Assembly (NCBI GenBank): GCA_963204975.1
Contig: CAUJJC010000325.1
Span: forward strand, 1-62,103
DNA length: 62,103 nucleotides
Direction: 5' to 3'
Source of the DNA: Verrucomicrobiota bacterium
GTDB lineage: Bacteria > Verrucomicrobiota > Verrucomicrobiia > Verrucomicrobiales > Verrucomicrobiaceae
The position numbers and the translations under genes are program-made. Within the stretch, counting starts at the first letter, position 1, and each line of letters begins with the position of its first letter. This document shows, piece after piece, positions 17,635 through 25,332 of this stretch. The notes under the pieces are model-generated. The model was not told the origin of the DNA. It was given only the letters and a program-made list of their open reading frames with translations, and ran no database searches.

Positions 17635-18297
17635 CTACCCAAGCCCCAGCCGCTTCGCCAGCTCCACGGGATCCATATTGACCAGATCATGCACGGCGAT
17701 GTCGGCGAGCGTGAGCTTCTCGATGGGATGCGTCGTCGCGATGCCCACCACCTTCATGCCACCAGCCTTGCCTGCCTCGATACCGACGAAGGCGTCTTCG
17801 AAGACCACGCAGCGCGAAGGCGGGCGGTCGAGCCGCTGAGCGCCTTTCAAGAACACCTCGGGGTCCGGCTTGCCGCGTGTCACATCATCAGCGCTGACGA
17901 TGGCGTCGAACAGGCCTTCGAGCCCGGCCATCTCGATCACGGTGTCGATATTTTTGCGCGGAGTCGATGAACCCACAGACGCCGGAATGCCTGCTGCGCG
18001 GGCCGCCTTGAGAAAGTCCTTCACGCCTGGCAGCGCCTCGATGCCATCTCGACGAAGGATGTCGCGATACAGCTCCTCCTTGCGATCACCGAGTGCGATG
18101 ATGCGCTCCTGATTGCCTTCCAGTTCCGGCATCCAGAGCGGCATGATGCTCTGATTTCTCATGCCGAAGGTCTTCTTGAAAAACCCCTCGGGCAGCGGCC
18201 TGCCCAGCTCCGCCGATAACAGTGCCCAGCTCTCCTCATGCTGCGCGTGAGAGTCGATCACCACGCCATCCCAATCGAATAGAAAACCTATGTCCAT
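17635..18297 (-). CDS. HAD family phosphatase (beta-phosphoglucomutase-like)
   Basis: A 220-residue haloacid dehalogenase-superfamily hydrolase, subclass I. Motif I is FLFDWDGVVIDS with nucleophile D8 and acid D10, motif II is SVGSSTPRKN, the motif III lysine lies in TRGKPDPEVFLKGA and motif IV is VVFEDAFVGIEAG. The alpha-helical cap sits between residues 15 and 90. It may be a phosphoglycolate-type or sugar phosphatase, or a beta-phosphoglucomutase; residues that would decide are not obvious. It is divergent from the M42 aminopeptidase with an 86-base gap. Confidence 0.88.
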   Translation of the reverse strand: MDIGFLFDWDGVVIDSHAQHEESWALLSAELGRPLPEGFFKKTFGMRNQSIMPLWMPELEGNQERIIALGDRKEELYRDILRRDGIEALPGVKDFLKAARAAGIPASVGSSTPRKNIDTVIEMAGLEGLFDAIVSADDVTRGKPDPEVFLKGAQRLDRPPSRCVVFEDAFVGIEAGKAGGMKVVGIATTHPIEKLTLADIAVHDLVNMDPVELAKRLGLG

Positions 18298-18383
18298 CGC
18301 GGTCTGTGGCCCGCGTGGTGCCTTTGATCAAGCACACAAAGCCATTGCGTTGTCTTGGAGTCCTTACTTCATTCGCGCCCGCC

Positions 18384-19466
18384 ATGTCCATCTCTGCCTC
18401 CGCCAAGAATTTCCTCCTCGAACTCCTGAACACGCCTAGCCCCACGGGCTTTGAAATCGGAGGTCAGCGCAAGTGGGCGACGTATGTGGGGCAGTTCGCC
18501 GATCAGGTCGAAAACGATGCGTATGGCACTGCCTGGGCCACGCTTTCAGGCTCCGACAAGAAGGGCAAGCGCATCATGTTCGAGGCCCACGCCGACGAGA
18601 TCGGCTACATGGTGAAGCACATCAATGACGACGGCTTCATCTACGTGGATCGCGTGGGTGGATCGGATGCGGCGACCGGGCGTGGCCGACGAGTGGACAT
18701 CATGGGCGACCACGGAATCGTCCGCGGCATCATTGGCAACATCGCCATTCACATTCGCGACAAGGACAACGAAAAGGTCCCCCAGCCTCACGAACTCGTC
18801 GTCGATATCGGCGTTTCCTCAGCCAAGGAAGTCCTCAAGGCGGGCATTCGCGTGGGCCATGTGATGGTCTATTCCGATGCCGCCGAGTTCATGGGCCACA
18901 ACAAGCTCATGGGCCGCGCCATCGACAATCGCATCGGCGGCTTCATCATCGCCGAGGTCATTGACCGTTTGAGCAAAAAGAAGAAACGCCAAGCCTCGAC
19001 CGTGATCGCCGTCAATGCCGTGCAGGAAGAAATCGGCGGCAATGGCGCAGCGATGGTGGCGCATCGCCTCGTGCCTGATCTTGCCATCGTGCTCGACGTC
19101 ACCCACGCCACCGACTCGCCCGGCGTGAGCAAAGAGAAGCATGGCAAGGTGAAACTTGGGGGCGGTCCATCGCTCACCCACGGCAGCGCGAATCATCCGC
19201 TCGTGGTGAAGCGCCTCATGGAAGTCGCCGAGAAACAGGGCATCCCACTCCAGCACGAATCATCCTCGCGATTCACTGGCACCGACACGGATGTCATCTT
19301 CAAGCAGCAAGGCGGCATCCCCAGTGCGCTTGTTTCACTGCCACTGCGCTACATGCACAGCGTGGTTGAGATGGCGGACATGCAGGACGTGCAGCAGGTC
19401 ATCCATCTCCTCGTCGCCTTTGCGGAAAGCGTCCGCGCTTCGGATCACTTTGGGGTTCGGCTTTAG
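18384..19466 (+). CDS. M42 family metallopeptidase (FrvX-like aminopeptidase)
   Basis: A 360-residue dinuclear metallo-aminopeptidase, a family that assembles into tetrahedral dodecamers that trim peptides. Metal ligands are visible in MFEAHADEIGYMV (His), MGRAIDNRIGG (Asp), NAVQEEIGGNGA (Glu-Glu, catalytic base and ligand), IVLDVTHATDSPG (Asp) and RYMHSVVEMAD (His). The long upstream open frame (from 18222) is antisense to the HAD gene; the ATG at 18384 gives the typical N-terminus ending in LNTPSPTGFE. Its last 68 bases overlap the 3' end of the convergent small gene at 19399-19746. Confidence 0.93.
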   Translation: MSISASAKNFLLELLNTPSPTGFEIGGQRKWATYVGQFADQVENDAYGTAWATLSGSDKKGKRIMFEAHADEIGYMVKHINDDGFIYVDRVGGSDAATGRGRRVDIMGDHGIVRGIIGNIAIHIRDKDNEKVPQPHELVVDIGVSSAKEVLKAGIRVGHVMVYSDAAEFMGHNKLMGRAIDNRIGGFIIAEVIDRLSKKKKRQASTVIAVNAVQEEIGGNGAAMVAHRLVPDLAIVLDVTHATDSPGVSKEKHGKVKLGGGPSLTHGSANHPLVVKRLMEVAEKQGIPLQHESSSRFTGTDTDVIFKQQGGIPSALVSLPLRYMHSVVEMADMQDVQQVIHLLVAFAESVRASDHFGVRL

Positions 19467-19746
19467 CCGCAGGCTGCGCCACCTCGCCCGCACGGACGCG
19501 AATCAGGATCTTGTCCACACTCTCGATCAGCCGGTAGTTCAGGCGATTTCGCTGATACTTGCGGAAGAGCACATCGCGCAGAGCTTCCCAGAGTTCCAGC
19601 TCCGGCTCTTCGATCACCGGCCAGTCGAGATCCTCAGGCGTCGTGTTGGCGAAGTTCCAGCGCTTGCCATCGAAGTGCGCACGAAAGTAGTGCTTCCCTC
19701 CCTGGGGTCGGGTTTCGTGCCATTCGTGGACTTGGTTCTTCGTCAT
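19399..19746 (-). CDS. Conserved small hypothetical protein
   Basis: A 115-residue protein starting MTKNQVHEWHETRPQGGKHY. It has a compact core rich in aromatic and charged residues (FRAHFDGKRWNFANTTPEDL, then ELELWEALRDVLFRKYQRNR and RLIESVDKILIRVRAGE) and a basic, Pro/Ala-rich tail. The core has amino-acid composition and helix pattern of a real protein, unlike the antisense shadows. The open frame extends to 19923, but the ATG at 19746 precedes the first plausible fold. Only the tail overlaps the M42 gene (68 bases, convergent). No family is recognised; function unknown. It is divergent from the CPBP gene with a 39-base gap. Confidence 0.65.
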   Translation of the reverse strand: MTKNQVHEWHETRPQGGKHYFRAHFDGKRWNFANTTPEDLDWPVIEEPELELWEALRDVLFRKYQRNRLNYRLIESVDKILIRVRAGEVAQPAAKAEPQSDPKRGRFPQRRRGDG

Positions 19747-19785
19747 GCGCGGTGATTCTGGTTTGCGCGCCGAGGATGCGTTGCA

Positions 19786-20772
19786 ATGTGCGTGATGCAA
19801 CCAGTCAAAGCAGACTATCGTGCCCTCTTGAGCCTTGTGATATTCATCACAGGCGTCCTCGTCGTGGGCGCACTGCTGGCTCCACCACTCTTCTTTGTCA
19901 CTCAGTCGGTGATTCAATCTCATCCCGAGGGTGCGCTCGCCAGTCTCCTCGCGAAAAAGGAATTCCCTTCCTACTTCAATCGCGCCGCGATGCTCGCCGC
20001 CTTCATCGGCCTCGTGCCCTTGCTAAGATCATTGCGACTCTCCTGGTCAGCGATCATCGGCGACGTGAGCGCGCGTGCCGGATGGAAGCAGTTGCTCGCC
20101 GGCATCCTTTTCGCCCTCGCAGGCATCCTCGTCATGGCCTTGGTCTGCCTGGAAACTCAAGCCTGCCGGATGAAGCCCGATCCTGCCTGGTCCGGTTGGG
20201 TGATGCCCGTGGTCTCGGGGCTCACCGTCGCCACGCTGGAGGAAATCTTATTCCGTGGAGCCATTCTCGGCATCCTCTGCCACTCGCTCGGCATCCGCCG
20301 CGGACTGTGGTGGACCACGGGCCTCTTCGCCCTCGTCCACTTCCTCAAACCGCCCGTCGATGGAGCCATCGCTGGGTCCGATGTCACCTGGTCGTCCGGC
20401 TTCTGGGTGATCACCCAGCTCTTCCGAGGCTTCAGCGCGTGGAACAACTTCGTGGGCGAATTCCTCCTGCTCGCCGCTGTGGGCTGGGCGCTCGCCGAGG
20501 CCCGCGTGAAGAGCCATGGCCTCTGGTGGAGCATCGGCCTGCACGCTGGGTGGGTCATGGGAATGAAGTATTTCGGACAAATCGTGAAGACCACGCCCGC
20601 GCTCCGTGATGGTGACCTCGCCCCCTGGATGGTGCGCAACACCTGCAAGTCCATCGTCAGCCCCATCGTGGGCGTCGTGCCCGTGCTCGCCGTGCTGCTC
20701 ACCGCCATCGCCGCCCTGTGGTGGCTTCGATTTCGATCCAGTGAGAAAGCCATTGCCAGCGCGACAAAATAA
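19786..20772 (+). CDS. CPBP family intramembrane glutamic protease
   Basis: A 328-residue polytopic membrane protein with about eight hydrophobic segments. The CPBP/Abi catalytic signature EExxxR occurs as TLEEILFRGAILG, followed by the expected downstream motifs TTGLFALVHFL and SIGLHAGWVMGMK carrying the two histidines. These proteins are related to CAAX prenyl endopeptidases and cleave proteins within the membrane; targets are unknown. Two nearby starts are possible (ATG at 19786 and at 19795). The stop lies 27 bases before tRNA-Leu, so any terminator or promoter there is very short. Confidence 0.88.
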   Translation: MCVMQPVKADYRALLSLVIFITGVLVVGALLAPPLFFVTQSVIQSHPEGALASLLAKKEFPSYFNRAAMLAAFIGLVPLLRSLRLSWSAIIGDVSARAGWKQLLAGILFALAGILVMALVCLETQACRMKPDPAWSGWVMPVVSGLTVATLEEILFRGAILGILCHSLGIRRGLWWTTGLFALVHFLKPPVDGAIAGSDVTWSSGFWVITQLFRGFSAWNNFVGEFLLLAAVGWALAEARVKSHGLWWSIGLHAGWVMGMKYFGQIVKTTPALRDGDLAPWMVRNTCKSIVSPIVGVVPVLAVLLTAIAALWWLRFRSSEKAIASATK

Positions 20773-20799
20773 ACGCAAGTAAGCCCCGCATCGCACTCA

Positions 20800-20881
20800 G
20801 CCCGAGTGGCGGAATTGGTAGACGCGCCAGACTTAGGATCTGGTTTGGTAACAAGTGCAGGTTCGAGTCCTGTCTCGGGTA
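20800..20881 (+). tRNA. tRNA-Leu (anticodon UAG)
   Basis: An 82-nucleotide class II tRNA. The acceptor stem is GCCCGAG with CTCGGGT (one G-U pair at the end) and discriminator A at 20881. The D-loop contains GGTAGACGC, the anticodon stem CCAGA/TCTGG (20827-20831 with 20839-20843) holds loop CTTAGGA with anticodon TAG at 20834-20836, and the T arm is GGTTCGAGTCC. The CCA end is not encoded. A variable arm of the long class II type is present. It reads CUA leucine codons. Confidence 0.96.
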
Positions 20882-20910
20882 GAAGCTTCGCTGGCACGAT
20901 GCGGCGACTG

Positions 20911-21804
20911 CTATTTCTTCTTCCCGGTGAGTTCCAGATAGATGTCCTCCAGCGACTGCTGCTCCGGTGCCCAGCTCTCGATTCGGACGCCGCCTTCGAC
21001 GAGGGCTTTGACGAACTCGGGACCGGTGACGTCGGCGGGCAACTCCACCAGACCCTTTTTGTTTAAGGTCGCACCAAGCTTCAGCGTCACGGCGTCGGCC
21101 TCGCGGATGTCAGAGGTGACGAGTTGGTAGCGAGGCCGACCGCTTTTGTTTCGACCGAGCGAGCCTTCATACACCTTGCGACCTTCCTTGAGAATCACGC
21201 AGCGGTCACACATGAGATCGACTTCGGCCAGGAGATGCGAGTTGAGCAGAATGGTCATGCCCCACTCGGCGCGCAGGCGCAGGATCGTCTCGCGAAACTC
21301 GCGGATGCCCTCAGGATCAAGGCCATCCGTCGGCTCGTCGAGCAGCAGGCACTGCGGTCTCGGCAGCAGTGCCTGGGCGAGGGCAAGGCGCTGCCTCATG
21401 CCGTGACTGTAGGTGCCCGTCTTCTTGTTCGCCGCGTGCGTGAGATTGACCATGGCCAGGATGCGGCCGGCTTCCTTCTCATCCCACCAGCCGGAGAGCG
21501 AGCACAGCACGCGCAGGTTCTCCCAGCCCGTGAGGTAGTCGTAAAACACTGCCGACTCAAAGATTGCCCCAATGCTTCGCAACGCCCGCGCTCGCTGCGT
21601 CTGCACCGAGGCACCATCGATGAAAACCTCGCCGCTGTCCGGACGCACCATGCCCAGCATGATGCCCACGATCGTCGATTTGCCCGCGCCGTTGTGCCCG
21701 AGCAAGCCCACGATCTCACCCGCCTCGACCGTGAAGCTGACATTGTTGAGCGCAGGCTTTGCGCCCTTGCTCCAGACTTTGCAGAGTGAGCGGGCTTCGA
21801 TCAT
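20911..21804 (-). CDS. ABC transporter ATP-binding protein (ABC-2/NatA-like)
   Basis: A 297-residue ATPase subunit. Walker A is GLLGHNGAGKST (about residues 33-44), the Q-loop lies near GAIFESAVFYDYLTGWENL, the ABC signature is YSHGMRQRLALAQALL, Walker B is CLLLDEPTDGLDPEG and the switch histidine is in LLNSHLLAEVD. The C-terminal 80 residues are the extra domain found in NatA/GldA-type exporters. It overlaps the upstream membrane protein gene by 4 bases (translational coupling). No permease gene is adjacent, which is unusual; the tRNA gene lies downstream on the other strand. Confidence 0.92.
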   Translation of the reverse strand: MIEARSLCKVWSKGAKPALNNVSFTVEAGEIVGLLGHNGAGKSTIVGIMLGMVRPDSGEVFIDGASVQTQRARALRSIGAIFESAVFYDYLTGWENLRVLCSLSGWWDEKEAGRILAMVNLTHAANKKTGTYSHGMRQRLALAQALLPRPQCLLLDEPTDGLDPEGIREFRETILRLRAEWGMTILLNSHLLAEVDLMCDRCVILKEGRKVYEGSLGRNKSGRPRYQLVTSDIREADAVTLKLGATLNKKGLVELPADVTGPEFVKALVEGGVRIESWAPEQQSLEDIYLELTGKKK

Positions 21805-22394
21805 CGACGGCGTCCCATGCGGTTTTGCAGTTCTTCCATCAGCGGCGCGAGGTTGAGCTTCTGCGCGTCGGTGCCGTTCTTGTAGTAGTCGGCGATGTTG
21901 CCTTCCACCAGCTTATCAAAGACTTGGTTGTCGGCTTCGGTGAGCTGCTCCATCGACGAGGCACCGCCGGCATTGCGACGCAGCGAGCCGCGGGCGTTGC
22001 CGATATACTTGCGGCGCTCGTCCTTGCTCAGCAGTGACCACGCTTTCATCAATGGCTGCACCTGCGCCTCGACAATCACGGACAGATAGTGTTTCCGCTC
22101 TGCCTCGGTGAGATCGGCCATGAAGAGCATCATATCACCGCCTGTGTCCTCATCGCGCATCGTGCGGCGCTGCTCCATGTCGAGCATCGTGTAGAATTTC
22201 GCTACGCGGTCCAGATACGCCGTGCGCTCCGCTTGCGAGGGCTTCTTGCCATGTTTCCAAGGCGGATCACGCACGAGGTCATAGACCTTCTCCGGCGTGG
22301 AAATCGAGTCCTCCGTGCTGCTCATCACGATAGCGACGCCCGACCAGATGATGGCCAGGGCAATCAGCGTGGGGATGAGGATCGAGGGTCTCAT
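21801..22394 (-). CDS. Single-pass membrane protein of unknown function, coupled to ABC ATPase
   Basis: A 197-residue protein with one N-terminal membrane helix (ILIPTLIALAIIWSGVAIVM) followed by a hydrophilic, highly charged helical region with segments such as QAERTAYLDRVAKFYTMLDM and LTEAERKHYLSVIVEAQ. No enzyme motif is visible. It overlaps the ABC ATPase start by 4 bases on the same strand, so the two form an operon. It could be an accessory subunit of the exporter or an envelope protein; function unknown. Confidence 0.75.
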   Translation of the reverse strand: MRPSILIPTLIALAIIWSGVAIVMSSTEDSISTPEKVYDLVRDPPWKHGKKPSQAERTAYLDRVAKFYTMLDMEQRRTMRDEDTGGDMMLFMADLTEAERKHYLSVIVEAQVQPLMKAWSLLSKDERRKYIGNARGSLRRNAGGASSMEQLTEADNQVFDKLVEGNIADYYKNGTDAQKLNLAPLMEELQNRMGRRR

Positions 22395-22469
22395 GTGGGT
22401 TTGGGTTCGCGTCGAAACCGAGAGATGTGCATACTCGACATAAACCTGTCAGCAAATCAATCGTCGCCC

Positions 22470-23282
22470 ATGCCAAGGACCAACATTGAGATCGGAAGAG
22501 ATTACGAGCGCTACGTCGGATATCGCTACGAGATGGAAGGCTGGCAGGTCATATATCGGGGCATTCTCCGAGGCAAGGCTGATCAAGGGCGCGATCTCGT
22601 TTGCCATCGGGAAGACAGCGTTCACATCGTTCAATGTAAGTGCTGGTCAAGTTCAGTTGAAATTGACTGTGAGGTTGTGGAGAAGCTGTATCAAACGACG
22701 AAGGTTTATCGTCAAGTGGCACAGCCGTTTGGTCAGCTTGATTTGGCGTTTGGAATACATGCTCGCCGCCGAATCTCACCTGTTCTTATCACCTCAACAG
22801 GTATTTCGCAGGATGCGCACGAGCTGGCTGCTCAGCGTGGTGTATTAATCAAACCATCCTTCCAACTTCAGCCCTATCACAAAGTTAAGTGTGTCCTCAG
22901 GACTCGGAATTACTACCTGGAGCAAGACTACTTATACGACTCGATTGAGATGCGCGTTGGCGATGGAGATCGGTATGTAGCGAGCGAGACCGACGCAAGA
23001 GAGTTGGGATTTCAGCACGCCGGTGAATCGATAGCCCTATTTGCGGCAAGGAGGTCCACCGTTCTTCCGACATCGATACGAAACGCTATTGCTGACAAAC
23101 ACAGCCTAACTACGGGTCGCCAAGACATGGGAGAGGATCGTTCCGGTTGCCTCACACTGCTGACCAATTTTGCGCGATTGCTGGGCCTCCGAAGGCTAAG
23201 ACTAACTCCCGAACTTGGAACTTGGCAGCCCGTCAGCGCTGATGAAGCCGCCGAAGACATGCGTCAGATGCTTCTCGGCTAG
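22470..23282 (+). CDS. Mrr-like restriction endonuclease-fold protein
   Basis: A 270-residue protein. The first 60 residues fit the Mrr/PD-(D/E)xK nuclease fold: GRDYERYVGYRYEMEGWQVI supplies the conserved Glu helix, and GKADQGRDLVCHRE followed by VHIVQCKCWSS gives the D-(x)n-QxK catalytic triad. The rest (ISPVLITSTGISQDAHELAA, then GVLIKP) continues the restriction-endonuclease core. The C-terminal 130 residues are unassigned. An ATG at 22425 would add 15 residues. Base composition is clearly lower in GC (about half) than neighbouring genes, which suggests horizontal acquisition. No methyltransferase or specificity gene is adjacent, so it may be a Type IV-like or solitary nuclease. Confidence 0.7.
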   Translation: MPRTNIEIGRDYERYVGYRYEMEGWQVIYRGILRGKADQGRDLVCHREDSVHIVQCKCWSSSVEIDCEVVEKLYQTTKVYRQVAQPFGQLDLAFGIHARRRISPVLITSTGISQDAHELAAQRGVLIKPSFQLQPYHKVKCVLRTRNYYLEQDYLYDSIEMRVGDGDRYVASETDARELGFQHAGESIALFAARRSTVLPTSIRNAIADKHSLTTGRQDMGEDRSGCLTLLTNFARLLGLRRLRLTPELGTWQPVSADEAAEDMRQMLLG

Positions 23283-23536
23283 CCTGCGGATGAAAAGATT
23301 TTTGGGTATGTCAGTTTCCATGCGGCAATGTTTTCGGCGACTTGGTTGGACACCCATGCGCACTCGTCAACGGTCTTTGGCAAATGCGGCAGCCACGGCT
23401 CCGAATTGTCCGGCGTGCGCACCTGCTTCGCTCCGGGTGGCCGCGCCGCCTCACGAAGACGGGCTATCCGGCGCTCCGCGATCATGCGCGAGTAGCGTCG
23501 CTTCAGCTCGTCGATGCTGGGCCGGTATTGCTTCAT
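23279..23536 (-). CDS. Small hypothetical protein convergent with the Mrr-like gene
   Basis: An 85-residue ORF starting MKQYRPSIDELKRRYSRMIA. The first 35 residues form a strongly basic, amphipathic helix (ELKRRYSRMIAERRIARLRE), then a Pro-rich linker and a second helix (SNQVAENIAAWKLTYPKIF). Its stop codon shares bases with the stop of the convergent Mrr-like gene. No family is recognised. It may be a small DNA- or RNA-binding protein, or not expressed; support is the amino-acid pattern only. Confidence 0.45.
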   Translation of the reverse strand: MKQYRPSIDELKRRYSRMIAERRIARLREAARPPGAKQVRTPDNSEPWLPHLPKTVDECAWVSNQVAENIAAWKLTYPKIFSSAG

Positions 23537-23578
23537 GGTGGCGGAGATAACAGGACTCTTGGCGATTGGTAAAAGGCA

Positions 23579-25267
23579 TCACGAGGGTTTGCGGCTACCA
23601 GCGAGCTTGCGCACGAACGACTTCTTGAAGTCGTCCATCTCCTCGTTTTTCAGCAGCAGGCTGACGGCGAAATAGACGCCAGCGGCGATGCTCATGACGA
23701 GGCCGAGTAACACCGCGCGCACGATGACATTGTGAGCTTCCCAATCGCTCAGAATCGTGAGCTGACAGGTCCAGCACACGGCAGCCATGCAGAGTGAAGC
23801 AACGATGATCTTGATGCCCGAGTCCATGAGCGCACGCCCACCGAGCCTGCCAGTGTGGCGGCGCATGGCGATGAAGAGGCAGATGAAATTCAGGGCCGCA
23901 CCGATGCTGGTTGTGAGTGCCAGGAAGCGATGATCCAGGTGCATCTGGATCACGAGGATGTAGTTGAGCACACTGGTGATGAGCACGGTGATCACACTCA
24001 CGATCATGGGCACAAAGCGCTTGTCGATGGCATAAAAGGCGGGCTGCAGGACCTTCAGCCCGCTGTAGAAAAACAGGCCCAGGGAGTAGGTTTGCAGCGC
24101 CACGGCGCAGCCAGGAACGTGAAGCGGGTTTTCTTTGGCGCTGCCATTGCCATAGACGAGGGACATGATGGGATACGCCAGCATTCCCAGGCCCACGGCG
24201 CTGGGAACGCTGAGAAGGGCACCCATGCGCAGTGCTTTGCTAAGCGTCTGGCGGAAGTCATCGCCGATGCCGTTCGCCGCCATGCGGGCCAGCGTGGGGA
24301 GGGAGACGGTAGCCAGTCCCACCCCGAACAAGCCGAGGGGCAACTGCATCAGGCGGAACGCGCTGTAGAGCCAGGTCACAGGCCCATCGCCAGCCACATG
24401 GGAGGCGAAGATGGCGTTCATCATCACGCTCACCTGCACCACGCTGCCGCTGATGACTGCGGGCCACATCAGCGAGAGCGTGTGCCGAACGCCGCTGTCC
24501 TTCCAGTCGAAATCGAACCCAAATGTGAATCCCACTTTCTTCAAGGAGGGCAGTTGCACCGCGAGTTGAAGCACGCCGCCCACCAGCGTGCCAATCGCAA
24601 AGCCGATGACCGCCGTCTTGCCGAAGGCCGGATCGAGCCACCAGCCCACGAGTCCACCGACGAGCATGCTGCCCACGTTGAAGAAGGTGGAACTCATGGC
24701 CGGCATGAAGAAGACCTTTCGCGCATTGAGCATGCCCATCACCAGCGCCGCTAGTGAGACGAGCAGGATGAAAGGATACATTATGCGCGCCAGCAGGATG
24801 GTGAACTCGAGCTTCTCAGTCAGCGCCTCAGCGCTCAGTGCATTCTCGGGGTTCGATGGGTTGCGCCAGCCGGAGGCCAGCACCCAGATGATCCAGGGCG
24901 CGAGCAGCACTCCGAGAGCTGAGATCAGCGTCATGAAAAAGGAGGCCAGCGTCATCATCTTCCGCGCCAGCTTCCATGCTGCCGCCTCGCCCTCGGCCTG
25001 GGTTTTCTTCGTGAACACGGTGATGAAGGCGGTGCTCAGGGCGCCTTCGGCGAAGAGGTCGCGCAGCATGTTCGGGGCCTTGAAGGCCATGTTGAAGCAG
25101 TCCAGCCATCGCAGATTCGCACCGGCAAACAGCATGCTGAGGACGACCTCCCGCACCAGTCCCAGCACGCGCGAGCAAAGGATGGCGATCGAGACGAGCC
25201 CCAACGCGCGGGCGGTGCCTCGGGCTTCGTTCTTTGCGTCGGCGGTGGCAGCAGAAGTATCGGACAT
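23579..25267 (-). CDS. murJ: Lipid II flippase MurJ
   Basis: A 562-residue polytopic protein of the MOP superfamily, translocating lipid II across the inner membrane for peptidoglycan synthesis. MurJ signatures are ALGLVSIAILCSRVLGLVRE at the N-terminus, FKAPNMLRDLFAEGALSTAFI, and RLMQLPLGLFGVGLATVSLP. About fourteen hydrophobic segments span the sequence. The start at 25267 removes eight residues of the open frame that lack conservation. It stands alone between the Mrr-like region and the DUF1501 gene on the same strand. Confidence 0.94.
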   Translation of the reverse strand: MSDTSAATADAKNEARGTARALGLVSIAILCSRVLGLVREVVLSMLFAGANLRWLDCFNMAFKAPNMLRDLFAEGALSTAFITVFTKKTQAEGEAAAWKLARKMMTLASFFMTLISALGVLLAPWIIWVLASGWRNPSNPENALSAEALTEKLEFTILLARIMYPFILLVSLAALVMGMLNARKVFFMPAMSSTFFNVGSMLVGGLVGWWLDPAFGKTAVIGFAIGTLVGGVLQLAVQLPSLKKVGFTFGFDFDWKDSGVRHTLSLMWPAVISGSVVQVSVMMNAIFASHVAGDGPVTWLYSAFRLMQLPLGLFGVGLATVSLPTLARMAANGIGDDFRQTLSKALRMGALLSVPSAVGLGMLAYPIMSLVYGNGSAKENPLHVPGCAVALQTYSLGLFFYSGLKVLQPAFYAIDKRFVPMIVSVITVLITSVLNYILVIQMHLDHRFLALTTSIGAALNFICLFIAMRRHTGRLGGRALMDSGIKIIVASLCMAAVCWTCQLTILSDWEAHNVIVRAVLLGLVMSIAAGVYFAVSLLLKNEEMDDFKKSFVRKLAGSRKPS

Positions 25268-25332
25268 GAGCCGCGCATAGTGCGGTGACATTGCCGGAGT
25301 GCAACCTGTGGCTGAACCCGGAGATCCCCCGA

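Noticed and set aside
20882-22394. tRNA-Leu as an integration site
   Set aside because: No duplicated tRNA 3' end or integrase gene was seen between 20.9 and 23.6 kb.
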